From Omphalotus guepiniiformis (Eukaryota > Basidiomycota > Agaricomycetes > Agaricales > Omphalotaceae), in contig JAQOOI010000063.1 of assembly GCA_028554645.1 (NCBI GenBank), positions 372,001-436,000 on the forward strand: a DNA stretch of 64,000 nucleotides. The letters are read 5' to 3'. Positions 43,486 to 56,381 of the stretch are shown one piece after another. The notes under the pieces were generated by a model. It saw only the letters and a list, made by a program, of their open reading frames with translations, was not told the origin of the DNA and searched no databases. A program made the position numbers and the translations under genes. Position 1 is the stretch's first letter; every line of letters begins with the position of its first letter.

Positions 43486-46400
43486 ATGCCGGACTCTGAA
43501 CACACACATCGGACGCCGACATTTGATACCCTGGAACGTGAAAAAATATTCAAACATCCCCCGAAACAAGGCTCGAGCTACAAAATACTGAATGAATTCG
43601 TCGCGCCTCACATAGAATCCTTCAATGCTCTGTTCGATGACTCCGGTTTGCCCTCTGGCGATGGCGATGGTCGAGGTCTCATCTCCCTTGGCCTGAAAGA
43701 TATCGGCGAACGCGTCGTATTCGATGGTACTGGGAGAGGTACAGACAATGCAGAAGGATGGGGGAATCGTATGAGATGTAAGTAGATCTTTTGAGCTGAA
43801 AGATTATTCTTCTATTCCATATTGACTTGTCACAGTATGGATTGAATCCGCAACAATCGCGCGGCCTATGGTACCAGACAGAAACAAATACTCCAAAGAC
43901 AAGAGAATCTTTCCTTCTGAAGTATGTGCCGCAACTGTTTCCTTCAAAGTTTCAGAACTTTATACCTCCGCAATAGGCTCGCGAACGGTTAACTTCCTAT
44001 CGCGGACGCATGACAATAAAATTATGTTGGACTGATCCTGCAGGTCAAAGGCAAGAAACAACACGAGAGTGTGGTCTTGTACCGATCATGGTCCGAGTAC
44101 GTGTTCATTCCTCCAGCATACCTTATGCCCCGTACTCAGATGTGACCTCCAGTCCGTTCGTTGCAACTTGCGCTCCATGTCTTCGGCAGAACTCGTCAAA
44201 CATCATGAAGAGGCTGAGGAATTTGGTGGTTACTTCGTGATAAACGGCAATGAACGTCTCATCCGTTACCTTATTCTTCCCCGCAGAAACCATGCTATAT
44301 CCCTAATTCGACCTTCCTTTGCCAATCGTGGCCCCTCATATACCCAGTACGCTGTACAAATCCGATGCGTGCGACCAGATCAAACAAGTGCTACCAACAC
44401 TCTGCACTATCTTGCGAATGGAAGTGCTATGCTGCGATTTAGCTGGAGAAAACAGGAATATGTCATTCCTATCATGCTTGTTCTCAAAGCTCTCGTTGGT
44501 GCATCGGATAAGGAAATTTTTGAGGGTATCATCATGCAGGACTACGAGAACACATTTCTTACTGGACGCGTGGAGTTGCTACTGCGTAGCTTCAAAATGT
44601 TTACAATGCGCACCGGGGAGCAATGTCTTGAATATCTTGGTGAAAAATTCCGCGTTGTCTTTGGCATGCCTGAAGATTGGACCAACGCTGCACTTGGTGC
44701 GTATCTTATTCAAAAAATGATTCTCGTGCACGTAGAGTCTCCTCGTGAAAAATACCGGATGCTTCTGTGCGTTTTTCACTGTATATTCAACAATACTTGG
44801 TTGACAAACATCAATGGTGTCTTTAGATTCATGCTAAGAAAACTATACTCTCTCGTTTCTGGCGCGTGCTGCGCGGACAACCCCGACTCACCTCAACATC
44901 AAGAAGTCCTTCTGCCCGGGGCTTTGTACGGGATGATCATCAAGGAGCGACTTGAAGAGATTCTCAATAATATTCGTAACAATATCAACACCGATGTTCG
45001 AAACGGTGTTACGGTTGATTTTCATGACAGTGCGTCCGATGATGATCGAGCATCAGTCAGCCGAATTGAATTCGTCGTTGTTTTACAGAGAAATATTTCA
45101 ACAAGGTGCTGTCCAGGACCAATTTTGACATTGGCGCCAAACTGGCCAACTTCCTTGCTACAGGGAACTTGGTTTCCCCGACAGGTCTCGACTTGCAGCA
45201 AGCATCAGGATTTACTATTGTTGCAGAAAAACTCAACTGGCAGCGATATATAAGTCACTTCAGGTGCATTCATCGAGGTGCTTTCTTCGCAGAACTGAAA
45301 ACCACCACTGTCCGAAAACTTCTTCCAGAAGCTTGGGGCTTCCTTTGTCCCGTGCATACTCCAGATGGATCTCCTTGTGGTCTATTGAATCACCTCGCCA
45401 GAACATGTCGAATTGTCACAGCACCTCTTGCTGTCGCTCACATCCCCTCCCTTCTCGCCACTCATGGAATGACACAATCGTTTACACCGACAGTCGATGG
45501 CCGGACGAACATTTGTGTTCAGTTGGATGGACGAGTCATTGGCTGGGCCCGCCCAGCAGTCGCGGAACAGCTAGCAACAAACCTACGAATATGGAAGACG
45601 GAAGGACTGAATGAAGTTCCGCTGGACCTTGAGATTGGTCTGGTCCCCGAATCCTATGGAGGGCAATATCCTGGTCTATTCCTGTTCTCATCACGATCAC
45701 GGATGATGAGGCCTGTGAAATATCTCGCCAATGGACGTGATGACTCTATAGGGCCTTTCGAGCAAGTTTATATGAACATTTCATGTACACCCGAGGAGAT
45801 CGAAAATGGAGTATCAACACATGTGGAACACAATCCAACAAATTTCTTGTCGATTCTAGCAAATCTGACTCCGTTTTCAGACTTTAATCAAGTGAGTCCC
45901 GGTCTTCCTACTCACATGATGAAGACTCATCATTCACTCCAGAGTCCTCGTAATATCTATCAATGTCAAGTGAGTGAATATCGCTTAGGAGTATCATTTA
46001 CTGATGAGCCCGCTGATCGTAGATGGGTAAACAAACGATGGGTACACCCTCCACTGCTTTGAAGCACCGAACAGACAACAAGCTTTACCGATTGCAAAGC
46101 GGTCAAAGCCCGGTTGTTCGTCCAGCATTGCACAACACATATGCTATGGATGCGTTCCCGAATGGCACAAATGCGATAGTCGCTGTAATCTCTTATACCG
46201 GATACGATATGGAAGATGCCATGATTTTGAACAAGTCAGCACACGAGCGCGGTTTTGCGTACGGCACTGTATACAAATCTCAGATTATAGACCTCAAGGA
46301 CATGCGAGGGGCATCTAAGTCAGGTCCATCTACTCTCCATTTTGGTCTCGGCCCTGAGATTAAAGTTCATGGTCCCACCGACAAACAACATCCTTGTACT

Positions 46401-47709
46401 ACATTCTTGGACCTGGATGGCCTACCTTTCGTCGGGACACGGTTGACAGCAGGAGATCCTATAGCTGCTTATGTTGACGATGTCACACGTCGAACGCAGT
46501 TCGTCAAATACAAGGGTGATGAGATCGGATATGTTGACGAAGTGCGTCTGCTGGGTGAGGCCGTTGTTCATCACTCGCATCTGTCAGGGAGATAATGATA
46601 TTCTGTTCTACAGGTGAAGATACCGGTGACTCTGAGTTACAGAAGGTGCACATAACACTCCGTATCACTCGATCACCTGTCATTGGCGACAAGTTCTCTT
46701 CTCGTCATGGGCAGAAAGGTGTCTGCTCCCAGAAATGGCCTGCTGTTGATATGCCTTTCAGCGAGAGTGGTATGCAGCCCGACGTGATCATCAATCCGCA
46801 TGCTTTTCCTAGTCGAATGACTATTGGTATGTTGGTGGAAAGTATGGCTGGAAAAGCAGGTGCAATGCATGGTCTGGCGCAAGATGCTACTCCCTTCAAG
46901 TGCGCGATTTTATCTATCGCTTTGACCTTGCTTTGATTTACTCCTCCTCAGATTCAGCGAGCAGGATACCGCCATCAGTTACTTTGGGGAGCAACTAAAA
47001 GCCGCCGGATACAACTACTATGGAAATGAACCCATGTACTCAGGTATCACCGGTCAGGAATTCGCCGCAGACATTTATCTCGGTGTCGTGTACTATCAGC
47101 GACTGCGTCACATGGTACTCGATAAGTTCCAGGTCCGAACAACTGGACCCGTCGATCCATTGACACGACAACCGGTCAAGGTAAGGAAAACTTTAGTTAT
47201 TCTTGGCGGACGTGTACCAATTCATTATCTAGGGTCGTAAACGAGCCGGTGGCATTCGCTTTGGAGAGATGGAGCGTGATGCCTTAATCGCTCATGGAAC
47301 GTCATTCTTACTGCAAGATAGGTTGATGAACTGCTCCGACTACTCTACTGCTTGGGTCTGCCGTACATGCGGCAGTCTCATATCTTTGGGATACGACGAT
47401 ATCAGCTTGGGAAGTGCGTTCACAGGCTCTTCGGGCTCATTTAAACCCACAGGACCCGGTGGAGAGTATTGTCGTGTCTGTCGCGCAGCTGCGGAAGAAG
47501 AGGAAGCAAGGAATCGCCAAGCATTTGAAACAGGTCAACATTTACAACGACCTCAAGCAAACCTTTCTGTTACCATTTCCTCACAGAATGTGCTCGGAAG
47601 ATCATCCAAGGGTGGAGATTTAGATGTTGTCGCTGTCCCATTTGTCTTCCGTTATCTGTGTGCCGAGCTTGCTTCCATGGGAATCGCTGTATCTCTCGAA
47701 GTCCAGTAA
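43486..47709 (+). CDS. RPA135: DNA-directed RNA polymerase I second-largest subunit (RPA135/A135)
   Basis: A multi-exon gene from ATG 43486 to stop 47709. Fungal A135 features run throughout: [12 protein letters not shown] and VPIMVR, then [20 protein letters not shown] over a splice, [36 protein letters not shown], the central region [112 protein letters not shown] and a C-terminal zinc site (CRTCGSL plus YCRVC). The conserved Asp of the active-site region and the hybrid-binding residues lie in the blocks named. With A190 it forms the Pol I core that makes 35S pre-rRNA in the nucleolus. Intron borders traced by hand are GT-AG. It shares a 287-bp divergent promoter with Nup98. Confidence 0.96.
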
Positions 47710-47965
47710 AAAGTACCATCATCATCAGTTTTGCTTTTGATACTGCTATCTGTCTTGTAATAAATGCACGCTGCGCACTGTAATTCCACCAGTATGGTAT
47801 ATATATAATGTACGTTCAAGTTGCGGAATGGTGAGAAAAAAACAAGAAGGGGCAGGTACGGTACGCAAGATAATCCATCCATATGTTCTATATAGGCATA
47901 AGTTTTATATAAACAAATAGATCCACAGAAAATACCCATCAAGCAATTTAAAAATAAAATTTATT

Positions 47966-50900
47966 TCACGCCCCAGTAGCATCCTCAGCAACAGCAGCAG
48001 CAGTAGAGGTCGAAGTTGGTACAGCAGTAGCTTTGGCATTGGCTAGAATGGGTTGGCTGATAGTTGACGTGTCCACGATCCGCTTCGAGCTATATTTCTT
48101 TTTCCGAGGTGCTGGCTCGTGAGATATCTCACCACCGAGAAATAACTCCACAAGAGAGATCTCCAAAGCATTGTCAGTAGTAGATGGACGGGTATCTGCG
48201 GCATCAGAAGGGGAGGGAGAGGGGTAGGGTACATCATCGTCTGCAGGCTCCACCGGGATACCGGACTTAGCCAGGAACATATCCAAGATGAGTCGGCATT
48301 CATCAGGGGACGTTGCCTTCAAGAGAAGGCGCCTCATATCTTGAGCATCGTTTGCAGATATGCCACCAGCGGAGGTCGGACTGAGTGTGCTAGGAACAGC
48401 TACAGAAGAGGTCTTGCGCTCAGTCTGTATCGATGGTGGAGAAGCCCGCGAAGACAATTTCTTGGCAACAAGGGGTTCCGAAGGACTTTTAACGGGCTTG
48501 TCGCTGAGCACCACCTGAGGGACACCATTTTGTGAGATTGACGCTTTATGGGAATCGGTACTTTTCTCCTCCTCAATAGTCTTCACCCTATCTTTATTGT
48601 CGGTTGTTGGAGCAGGAACGAGAGAAGGTTCGTTCTGATGAGCGGCTGTAATATGCACGGGCTTAGCAGCGGGGGGAGGGGGAATTGATGTAGTGGACGC
48701 GGCGGCTTCTTGGTCCCATACAGGTACTTTCCTTGAGATAGAAAATTGACCGACAGAAGGCTGGCGCTGTCGGTTTGCGCTAGGACTAGACACGGGAGAA
48801 GTGGCAGGCGGAAGATCGACTGAGCCCTGAGAAGGCGATGACGGAGGGGATATCATTTGAGCCAGGGGGGGTCTAGGAGGAATGGGCCTGTTGGCAAGAG
48901 CGGAAAGACTACTTGCAGAAGTCTTCATCGAAAGTGGAGGTGGACGAATTGAATTCGGAGTACTGGGCGGACCTCTCCTCATGATATCATCCTGCATATG
49001 ATTTTGAGCTTGCGCCTGGCGCGTTTTCTCTGAACCACCCAATGAAAGCTTAGAAATCATCCTTTGGAGCCTTCCAGACCCCTTGGGCTTCCCGTTATCA
49101 AAACTAGCGACCGGACTGAAACCTGTGTCAGGAGGTCCCTCTGCTAGAAATGCGGCTAGCTCACGTCCAGCCTTCGACAAGGGAGGCTGGCTAGGAACAT
49201 CGGGAGGGCCCTCATTAAGAAAGTCCATTAGTTCACGAGTGCTGGCAGATACACTCTTGGCAGCGGGCCGTCGAACAGGGGTTGAAGGACCCTTGGCTGC
49301 TGGATAAACGACCTCGTCCTCTTCGTCATCTGAACCCGCCATGATATCATCTAGATCCATCGACTCTCGGTTGTGCTGAATTCTCCTGGTCTTTTGAGGA
49401 AGACCATCTCCATCAAATGGGTTGGTGGAACGGAAGTCGCGGGTCTGCGCCGCTGGTACAGGAGGAGGTACCAGTGAGGAAGGTGACACTACTTTCGTCC
49501 TCGAAGGCTTTCGCGATATCTTGTTGCTTGCACCGGCGGCAGAATGTGCCCTCATCCTCCCGACGACGTTTGACGAGGGAAGTGATTTAGGAGGCGAAGT
49601 GACACTGGATTGGCGCGCGCGCGGATTAGCGATAGGCTTAGAAGGAGCTTCTTCTTCGTCTTCCTTTATCGTCGAATCGACGAGAGGGACAGGGCGTCTG
49701 TTGGTCGCTCGTGGTGGAAGAGTGGAAGCAGAAGAATCGGAATCGGAGTTTCCGAGCAGAAAAGGAGCTGGCTTGCTTTGGGTTACGCGCTGATCTTTCT
49801 CTTGCTTATAAACCTGCATAAAATAAATAAGCAGGGGAAATGGTTACAATATAGGGGAGGAAAGGGGTTCCAGTTACCTCCATTGTTTTCAAACGGTCGG
49901 GTGTTAACGACACCTTCATGGTTGAATCAGACTTCATGAGGTCGTCGAATTCCTGCACAGAGGCGTCCCTCCATCAGTTCCACAACAGATCTTCGTAGGA
50001 GAAAGTGGGACCCTTACGTCCTCGTATTCGCTGAATGCCGCCCAAGTCTGCTTCGCTTCATCACTCAAAACAGACTCCGACCGTTTGTGCCCGTTCAAAC
50101 TTCCATCATTCGAATGCCGGCCGTTCATTAACTTCTTCACTGACTTCGCGCGATCAAAGGAGGAGCGTCCAGTCGTCATACTGGGGGTGGCGTTGGGAGA
50201 ACCCTCGAGGGAGAGACGATGGGCAGGAGGAGGCGTAGGAGAATCTTTTCTTGACAACGAATCTTGATGGGGAACTGAAGAAGTTCGTGACATGGACAAT
50301 TTGTCACTTCGCGATATTGATTTACTTCTGCGAGGTTTCGGCGCGTGGGACAACTGCTCAATCTGTTGGTAAACTGCTAGGGGTCAACCACCTGATAGGG
50401 GAATTTGAATAGTATGATAGGAAATATATACAGACCATTCATTGTTTTGAATAGACCGTAGATGGATTCATCCTCGCATAACGCCACAAAAACATCTTGA
50501 ACATTTGCGTAGGTACGGCTACTATCACGAGATGCAACGCGGCCAACATTCGAAAGAATATGTCTAAAAATATATGTCAGGGTACAGAGAGGGACAACAT
50601 TCACGAATTACATACTCGCACATGGCTCTAGAGAAAAGCATTAATGAGAACTGTTTTCCAAAACCGAAAAAAATTAGAAAAGAGATCAAAACTCACTCCA
50701 AAATCGCTGTGAGGTAGAGCGCCGCCGGAGCCACCAGAGCAGCCTTTGGGGGCTGGCCTGACCCAGCCATACGCTCCTGTAATTTGTTCTCCGCATCCTT
50801 GTCGCTGTCCGATTCATTCAGTGTGGAATACGCCTCACATTTCAATCGAAGAAGCTAATCGCAACTCGGAATATTTAGAGCGAGTGGGAAGAGCAAGAAT

Positions 50901-51308
50901 AAATCGCACCTCAAAGGCCCACTGCAGACTAAATGAGTCGCTGTCATCCTCGGCATTTTTCGACCGCTTTGTGCGATCCCAATACGCCCTCAACTCCACT
51001 TCGGCTTCCAGTAATGCCTCTTTTCCCAAAGTAGTCGGCAGAACGCTCAGTAGTCCAGCCCTTAGCTTGTCGGTAGCGAGCGAGCGAGCGGTGCTCAGAA
51101 TACTGTAGAGAAATTCGTCCAGTAAAACATTGATACATTTGAGAGCTTCAATCTTCAATTTTATTGGCCGAATATCAGATAGAATGACATCTGCAGAGTG
51201 ACCGGATATGTAGGCGGGACCTAAAGGGGCAAGAATAATACGTTTCAGAAGCTAAGAACGCGAAGATGCCCAGAAGTGCTCACTGTTGCCTTCAACGCTT
51301 CCAGGCAT
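47966..51308 (-). CDS. Conserved Ser/Pro-rich protein with N-terminal helical domain, function unknown
   Basis: The ATG at 51308 begins MPGSVEGN, whose last codon is split by an intron (51283-51221). Later exons include 51220-50910 and 50854-50697 and a 12-nt microexon at about 50620-50631. The N-terminal 150 residues are a compact helical region (KLKIEALKCINVLLDEFLYS, LRAGLLSVLPTTLGKEALL) followed by AMCEHILSNVGRVASRDSSR and VFVALCEDESIYGLFKTMN. I recall similar unnamed proteins in fungi. The remaining 700 residues are disordered: Ser and Pro rich, with repeats of the form LMDFLNEGPPD and LAAFLAEGPPD, and end with a charged piece and a Thr/Ala-rich tail. SH3-type PPxP stretches occur. A scaffold or regulatory role is likely, but no biochemical function can be stated. 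Confidence 0.6.
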
Positions 51309-51589
51309 GGTGGTGGTGAAAGAAAGAACAGGAAAAGCTTTCTCGAATTTACTCGCGCGGCTGCTGGCGAACAAATTAAAGTTCAGAAAGAGATGCAACC
51401 GGGTATCCCTCCAAAAATGGCTGTTCTTCTCAGGCTCCCTAAGCCCTTTTCAATTTTGATCTCTAAAATATCAGGGGGGCTCCAAACAAGTGATCTCTCA
51501 TCAAGAATTTATATACTAAATAACATATCAAATACTGCCTGAACTAGATTGGCCTAGGTAATAAATCAGGTAATAAAGTACGGGCTCCA

Positions 51590-52568
51590 TCAATCCGATG
51601 AACCTGGTTCTGTTTTCCGTACAGCGGCGTCCGCCCTAATATTGATATCATCACCAAGGAAGTCAATCTCGTCTGCGTCGTCTTCAATCTGCCATAGGGT
51701 CAATCCTTCAATAACCAGTTGCGAAACCTGTTCAGTGTTGAGATCTCTGATATCCCGAATATTGACACCTCGAGAAGGCATGCACGAAGGCGATGACCTG
51801 GGCACTACAAGTTCATTGTCAAAGGTCGCGGGGACAGCGTGGTTTCGCAGTTGCCTCGCTGCTTTGTAGCGTTTCAGCCGTACCAGGTCTACTGAAGGCA
51901 GCAGATTCTTCAACACCTAAGATCGCGGCTCAGTGAACGACAAGGCTACATGACGAGGAACAATCTACCCATGGTGCCAACACTTCATGCCGCTCTTTTG
52001 ATATGGGATGAGGTGCAACCGACCTGGTTTCGATCATGTACGACGGGAGACTGGCGGGAGCTTCCGGAAGCGAGGCTGCCGGCCGCGGAACGAATAGGTC
52101 AGCCGACGGACCCAGTTTGTCGTTGCTATGGACACCGCGAGTGTGCTGAAGTAATTGACGAGATGAGCGAAAAGTGTCCTTGCATTCTGCGAAGAGAGAT
52201 GAGTACGATAAGGATACTGGAAGCACCTAGCTTACTTTGATAAGGGCAGCGCAAAGGTTGATATGCGTGACTTTCTATATGCAGCAAAAGTGGTGCTTCG
52301 TTGAACTCCTGCCGTCCACAATGCTGCCACAAGCAGGGATATGATCCCTATATGCAGTCAGCAGCGGCCCTTGCTTTATAGATAAAGAGCTTACTCTTTG
52401 ATTCCCCGAGTCCCTAATGTGGTTTCTTAGATGTTGGGCTAATTTGGCTGCGGAATTTAGGACAGCATCACATCCACCCCATTTACAAGGGACACTTTGC
52501 AAGCTGCTTATTGATTGTTCCCTCACAATTTCCTCCTGTGGATCTGGGCGCAGGTAGCACTCAGCCAA
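51590..52568 (-). CDS. Three-finger C2H2 zinc-finger protein
   Basis: Four exons (52568-52395, 52347-52236, 52186-51969, 51916-51590) give 276 residues. Finger 1 is CKWGGCDAVLNSAAKLAQHL with H-x3-H; finger 2 is CLWQHCGRQEF then HIESH; finger 3 is CPYQKCKDTF then HTRGVH. Fingers 2 and 3 only form after splicing. The C-x-W-x-x-C spacing recalls GLI/ZIC and AEBP2-type fingers. After the fingers comes a Pro/Ala-rich linker, the helical segment VDLVRLKRYKAARQLRN, and an acidic helix (LWQIEDDADEIDFLGDD) that could be a transactivation or partner-binding part. It probably binds DNA in the nucleus. Whether it acts with PRC2, as AEBP2 does in animals, is open. Confidence 0.7.
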
Positions 52569-52693
52569 ATGACACAGAAAAAAAAGTTACTACATATATT
52601 ACTAACCTCTAACAGGTGTATCCCTTGAAGATGTATCGTCACCTACTGCAAGCAAGTATGTGCTCAGTCATCAAAGGTCCTAGAAAAACCCTT

Positions 52694-55600
52694 TCAACCC
52701 GTACCTTCCTCTGCCCGCACCAATCGATTTCGCCTTTGACGAAGCTGATCTCGTATCACGTAGGCTGGACGAGGAGGCATCTCCACATAGGCAATCATCT
52801 TCCGTTTTCCTCTAGCTTTCGCAGACAAGCTCAGTGGCTCCGGCTTCTGTACGTCTGATCCAATAACCGTCACTTCATCCACGCTCAGATCGACTACTTC
52901 ACGCGATGATGTTTTAGCGCCAGACCCCGGAGAGGGGATCGGTGACGGGGTCGTTGGGGGTAAGAACAAAGGCGCCTGAGACGGACCATGGGTAGAACTG
53001 TCTGCTGTCGAGACTGGCGTACCGGTCTGTGACGAGTTTCCAAAGACACTGGCGGGCGACGAACCATGCTGAAGCGGCGCAGACGTCTTCGGAACGCTGC
53101 TCTGGACGATGTTGGGTTGGGTAGGTTTAATGTACTGAGAGTAGGTGAATTGAAACTGCTGGGAAGGCTGTTGATAAGGCTGTATTGCAGTTCCAAGCGA
53201 AGGCGTTCCAGAAAACGAGGGAAAGAGACGGAATTTTCCTGCAACCGCGGAAGCAGAACCAGGGGTATCTGCCTGAGAGACAACGTTGGATGACCCTTGC
53301 AGGGAAGTCATAACAACATTCTTATCTGGGCCAAATACTGCAGCTGGTACCGTTTGTCCTTTGACTGGTGTCTCACCTGCATTTGCAGATATAGATGGCG
53401 TCAACGTCTGAGCAGGGTTCTGATTTGGTGACACAACTGTATCCAGGGACGGTGTGGCCTTCAGAGCACGTAGAATGTCCCTGGCAAGTGTCTTCTTGTT
53501 TGCTTGTGCTGGACTCAACAGCGATCCTCGAGATTTTTGGGCCCTTATAAGATTAGGAACAGAGGCGGATTTCGAGATAGCTGGCACTGAATTGGAAGGC
53601 TCAACAGGAGCTGCAGCCGCATGCTGTGAAGTTGTAGCGGACGAAGACACAGAAGAAGGAACAGGCATCTGATTGTGACCATGAGTTGGGTGCGTGGCCT
53701 CTGGTTGTGACATTACCATCCTAGCGAGCTTACGAAGTTCGATCGCGATCTCCATGTCGTTTGCTAATTTATAATGCCTGGAGTCCGCGCTGTTCCTCAA
53801 GCCAACGATGACTTCGCGTTCAGTGTTGGTTACGGCGACTAGTCTGGTTCCAGCAACTTCGACATAATTATTTGGACCGGCGCCTTGTTGCCACTTCTTC
53901 ACCTCTCCCTTGAAGATATCCAATCGGGAAATATCAGTCCCAGAAAGAGGCTCCGCCTCTCCAGAACTCCGAAGCGTTAAATCTGCACCATTCTGGTGAA
54001 GGTCAGCAAGATTTGTTCAGATCCCGAGCAGAAAAGTAGTACCTGCGTAGAATTTTCTTTTTGAGATATCGAAGAATGGGGCAGACCTTGGGAGTGTGTG
54101 CCTTGGACAGTCGATTGCGTGATATTAATTCATCAAGTCGTACGCGTTAAGCGAGGGGAGGGAGTATGACTTGCCGATTGCGTTCTTTGCGAATCTTGCG
54201 AATGGATTATCCCAAAGCCATTCTAGGATAATTGTCAACAAATGCAATGAAAGTGTAGAGATTTGAATATACCGTGTTGTTTACCGGCTGATTTGAAGCA
54301 GCGGAATTTGCGTGTGTGGCCGTAGACTGCTAGTTTCGTTACTCAAAAACAATGAAAACGTATTGCAAGCTGTTGCAACGCACTGCATTTGCTGAAGTTG
54401 CATTCTTTTGAGCACTGAGAATTGCGTTCGATTGCGCCGGCAAAGTTGGAACAGCAGGCTGAAAGTGCAAATCGTCATTACTGCCGAAGGACTATCTTTA
54501 AGAACACTACAACGTACTTGTGGGGGGGTGTGCATATCTGAATTTGCGGGAGGAGGCAAAAACAACGAAGAACCTGGATATTTCGCCTGCGTATGCTGAG
54601 GTTGCTGAACAAGAGAAACAGGAGACCAATGAATATAAACGACCACTTGACACGTTCGATCTCTAGTGCATACCATATAGGTGCTTTGATTTTGGACAGG
54701 TATTGGCGTTGAGACCGTTGGTAGGGTTATCTTATCCTGGGAACAGAGCCGTAAGCAAAAATTAGGTTAACCTAATCTTGACGCACAGTAGGTTTGGGTG
54801 CTGGACGGTAAGTGCCATTAATGTTCATTGTTGTGACGTTGGAACCAGTCTATAGACGTTATGCTCAGATGCTGCCACTTGCTAGTGGATAGGCTGATAT
54901 ACCTGGAACGTATTTTCTGTGGAAGAGGACGAAGCAACAACGCCAACAACACTCTTGATTCCAGAGTTTTGGGAGGTCGATGCTGAATAGAAAGGTCATA
55001 CGAAGATAATGTTGTCAGAATTAAATACTTCATACATTGATTCATAGTGGTTCGTTGACGCGATTGGGAGGGTCTGGGCTTTGGTATTCGAATCGGTATA
55101 GACTGCGACGAAGAGGACTGGGTGGTTTGTGGCACAGGTTGTGAAGAATAGGACTGGGTGTTCTGTGGCACAGGTTGCGAAGGGTAGGACTGGGTGTTCT
55201 GTGGCACAGGTTGCGAAGGATAGGACTGGGTGTTCTGTGGCACAGTTTGCGAAGGATAGGACTGGGTGTTCTGTGGCACAGTTTGCGATGGATAATAAGG
55301 GATGATATGTGGCACAGTTTGCGATGAATAAGACTGGGTGTTCTGTGGAACATTTTGCGATGAATAGAATTGGGTCTGTGGTACAGTCTGCGATGGATAG
55401 GACTGGTTATTCTGTTGTACCGTTTGCGGCCGGAGTTGAGTATCCCGGGGTGCCACAGTTTGCGACCAGTATTGAGTATTCTGGGGTGCCACAGTTGGTG
55501 CCCAATATTGGTTAGTCTGGGGTGCCATAGTCGATTGTTGCACTGGAGTATATTGCGTCCCCATACCATGCTGCATACTGTTGGGATAATACTGGTTCGG

Positions 55601-56145
55601 ATTTGAGGTTGATTGCGGGGGATTCTGCGGGTTGTAGTGAGAGGGGTGTATTCCCGATCCTGCGTGCCCATTAAATGTAGGCGTTGAGGTGCGATTGCCT
55701 TCCTGTTCAAGCCATGAGTGTCATCCTTGAACAACAAAAATTCACGCAAACATCAACTGGCACAATCTTCGTCGTGCTTGGAGTTTCATATTCAATTCGG
55801 GCCCTAGGTACTGCAGGAACAAGGCTACGCGAGATTTGAGATTGTTACACGTAGAGTTCATTACAGACACACCTTTGATTATTGGACTGAAGTTGCATCA
55901 ACTGACGTCTAAAGCGATGATATAAAGCGACAGCCATAAATATTTCGAGATAACACGTACTGTGCTGCTTCTCCTTCTGCTATCTTCATCTTCAACTCGC
56001 GTTCCCGTTTGGCCCTCTCAATTTCCTCCTTCATCTCTTCCAGAGCTCGTTGAGCTTGCTCGATTTGGCGCAATTTTAACTGTATATCCTCATCATCTCC
56101 ATTAAGCCCGACGATCTGGTAGTTGTTTGGAAAACTGGTCGACAT
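52694..56145 (-). CDS. Gln-rich repeat protein with N-terminal coiled coil, function unknown
   Basis: Many exons from ATG 56145. The first residues after MSTSFPNNYQIVGLNG form a charged helix (LKLRQIEQAQRALEEMKEEI) that continues after a splice as Gln-rich helix RQLMQLQSNNQR. The middle (55090-55520) holds a tandem array of 12-residue PVPQNTQSYPSQ repeats, followed by Gln/Thr/Ser-rich exons. A more ordered region near the C-terminal third (RLDIFKGEVKKWQQGAG, VEVAGTRLVAVTNTEREVIV, DMEIAIELRKLARM) may be a small domain. The protein ends with DQLRQRRNRLVRAEEG. A further spliced 3' exon would move the stop to 52602. No family is recognised. Gln-rich composition is common in transcription coregulators, so that is a guess only. 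Confidence 0.55.
55090..55520 (-). repeat. 36-bp coding minisatellite
   Basis: About 7-8 well conserved units and 3-4 decayed ones at the edges, period 36 bp, each encoding about PVPQNTQSYPSQ. Unit boundaries recur at CTGTGGCACAG on the plus strand. Confidence 0.85.
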
Positions 56146-56381
56146 GGCAAAAGGGCAAAAGACCTGCAAAAGACCGAGTTGGGACGTGGACTCGGAGTCG
56201 ATTCAAAAGACACCAGGCATGAGTTTAGAAATGTCCAGCTGAGGTAAGCAGACTAATGAGCGCTTGTTTGTCTCTTTAACGGGAACATCTCGGCGATGGC
56301 TAGCTCCTCTTTTAGCAATCTAGCCCGGTTTGAGCCCATATTTAAGAATTTTGGGTACAATTTCGATGCTCATCGCGCTTA
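56146..56381. promoter_or_regulatory. Shared divergent promoter of the Gln-rich gene and NDUFAF5
   Basis: 236 bp separate the two start codons facing away from each other. No TATA box is evident. Confidence 0.45.

Noticed and set aside
46556..46612. Apparent premature stop (SHLSGR then TAA) in RPA135
   Set aside because: A GT-AG intron from the GTGAGG after VRLLG to the CTACAG at 46612 removes it and joins VRLLG to [10 protein letters not shown] in frame.
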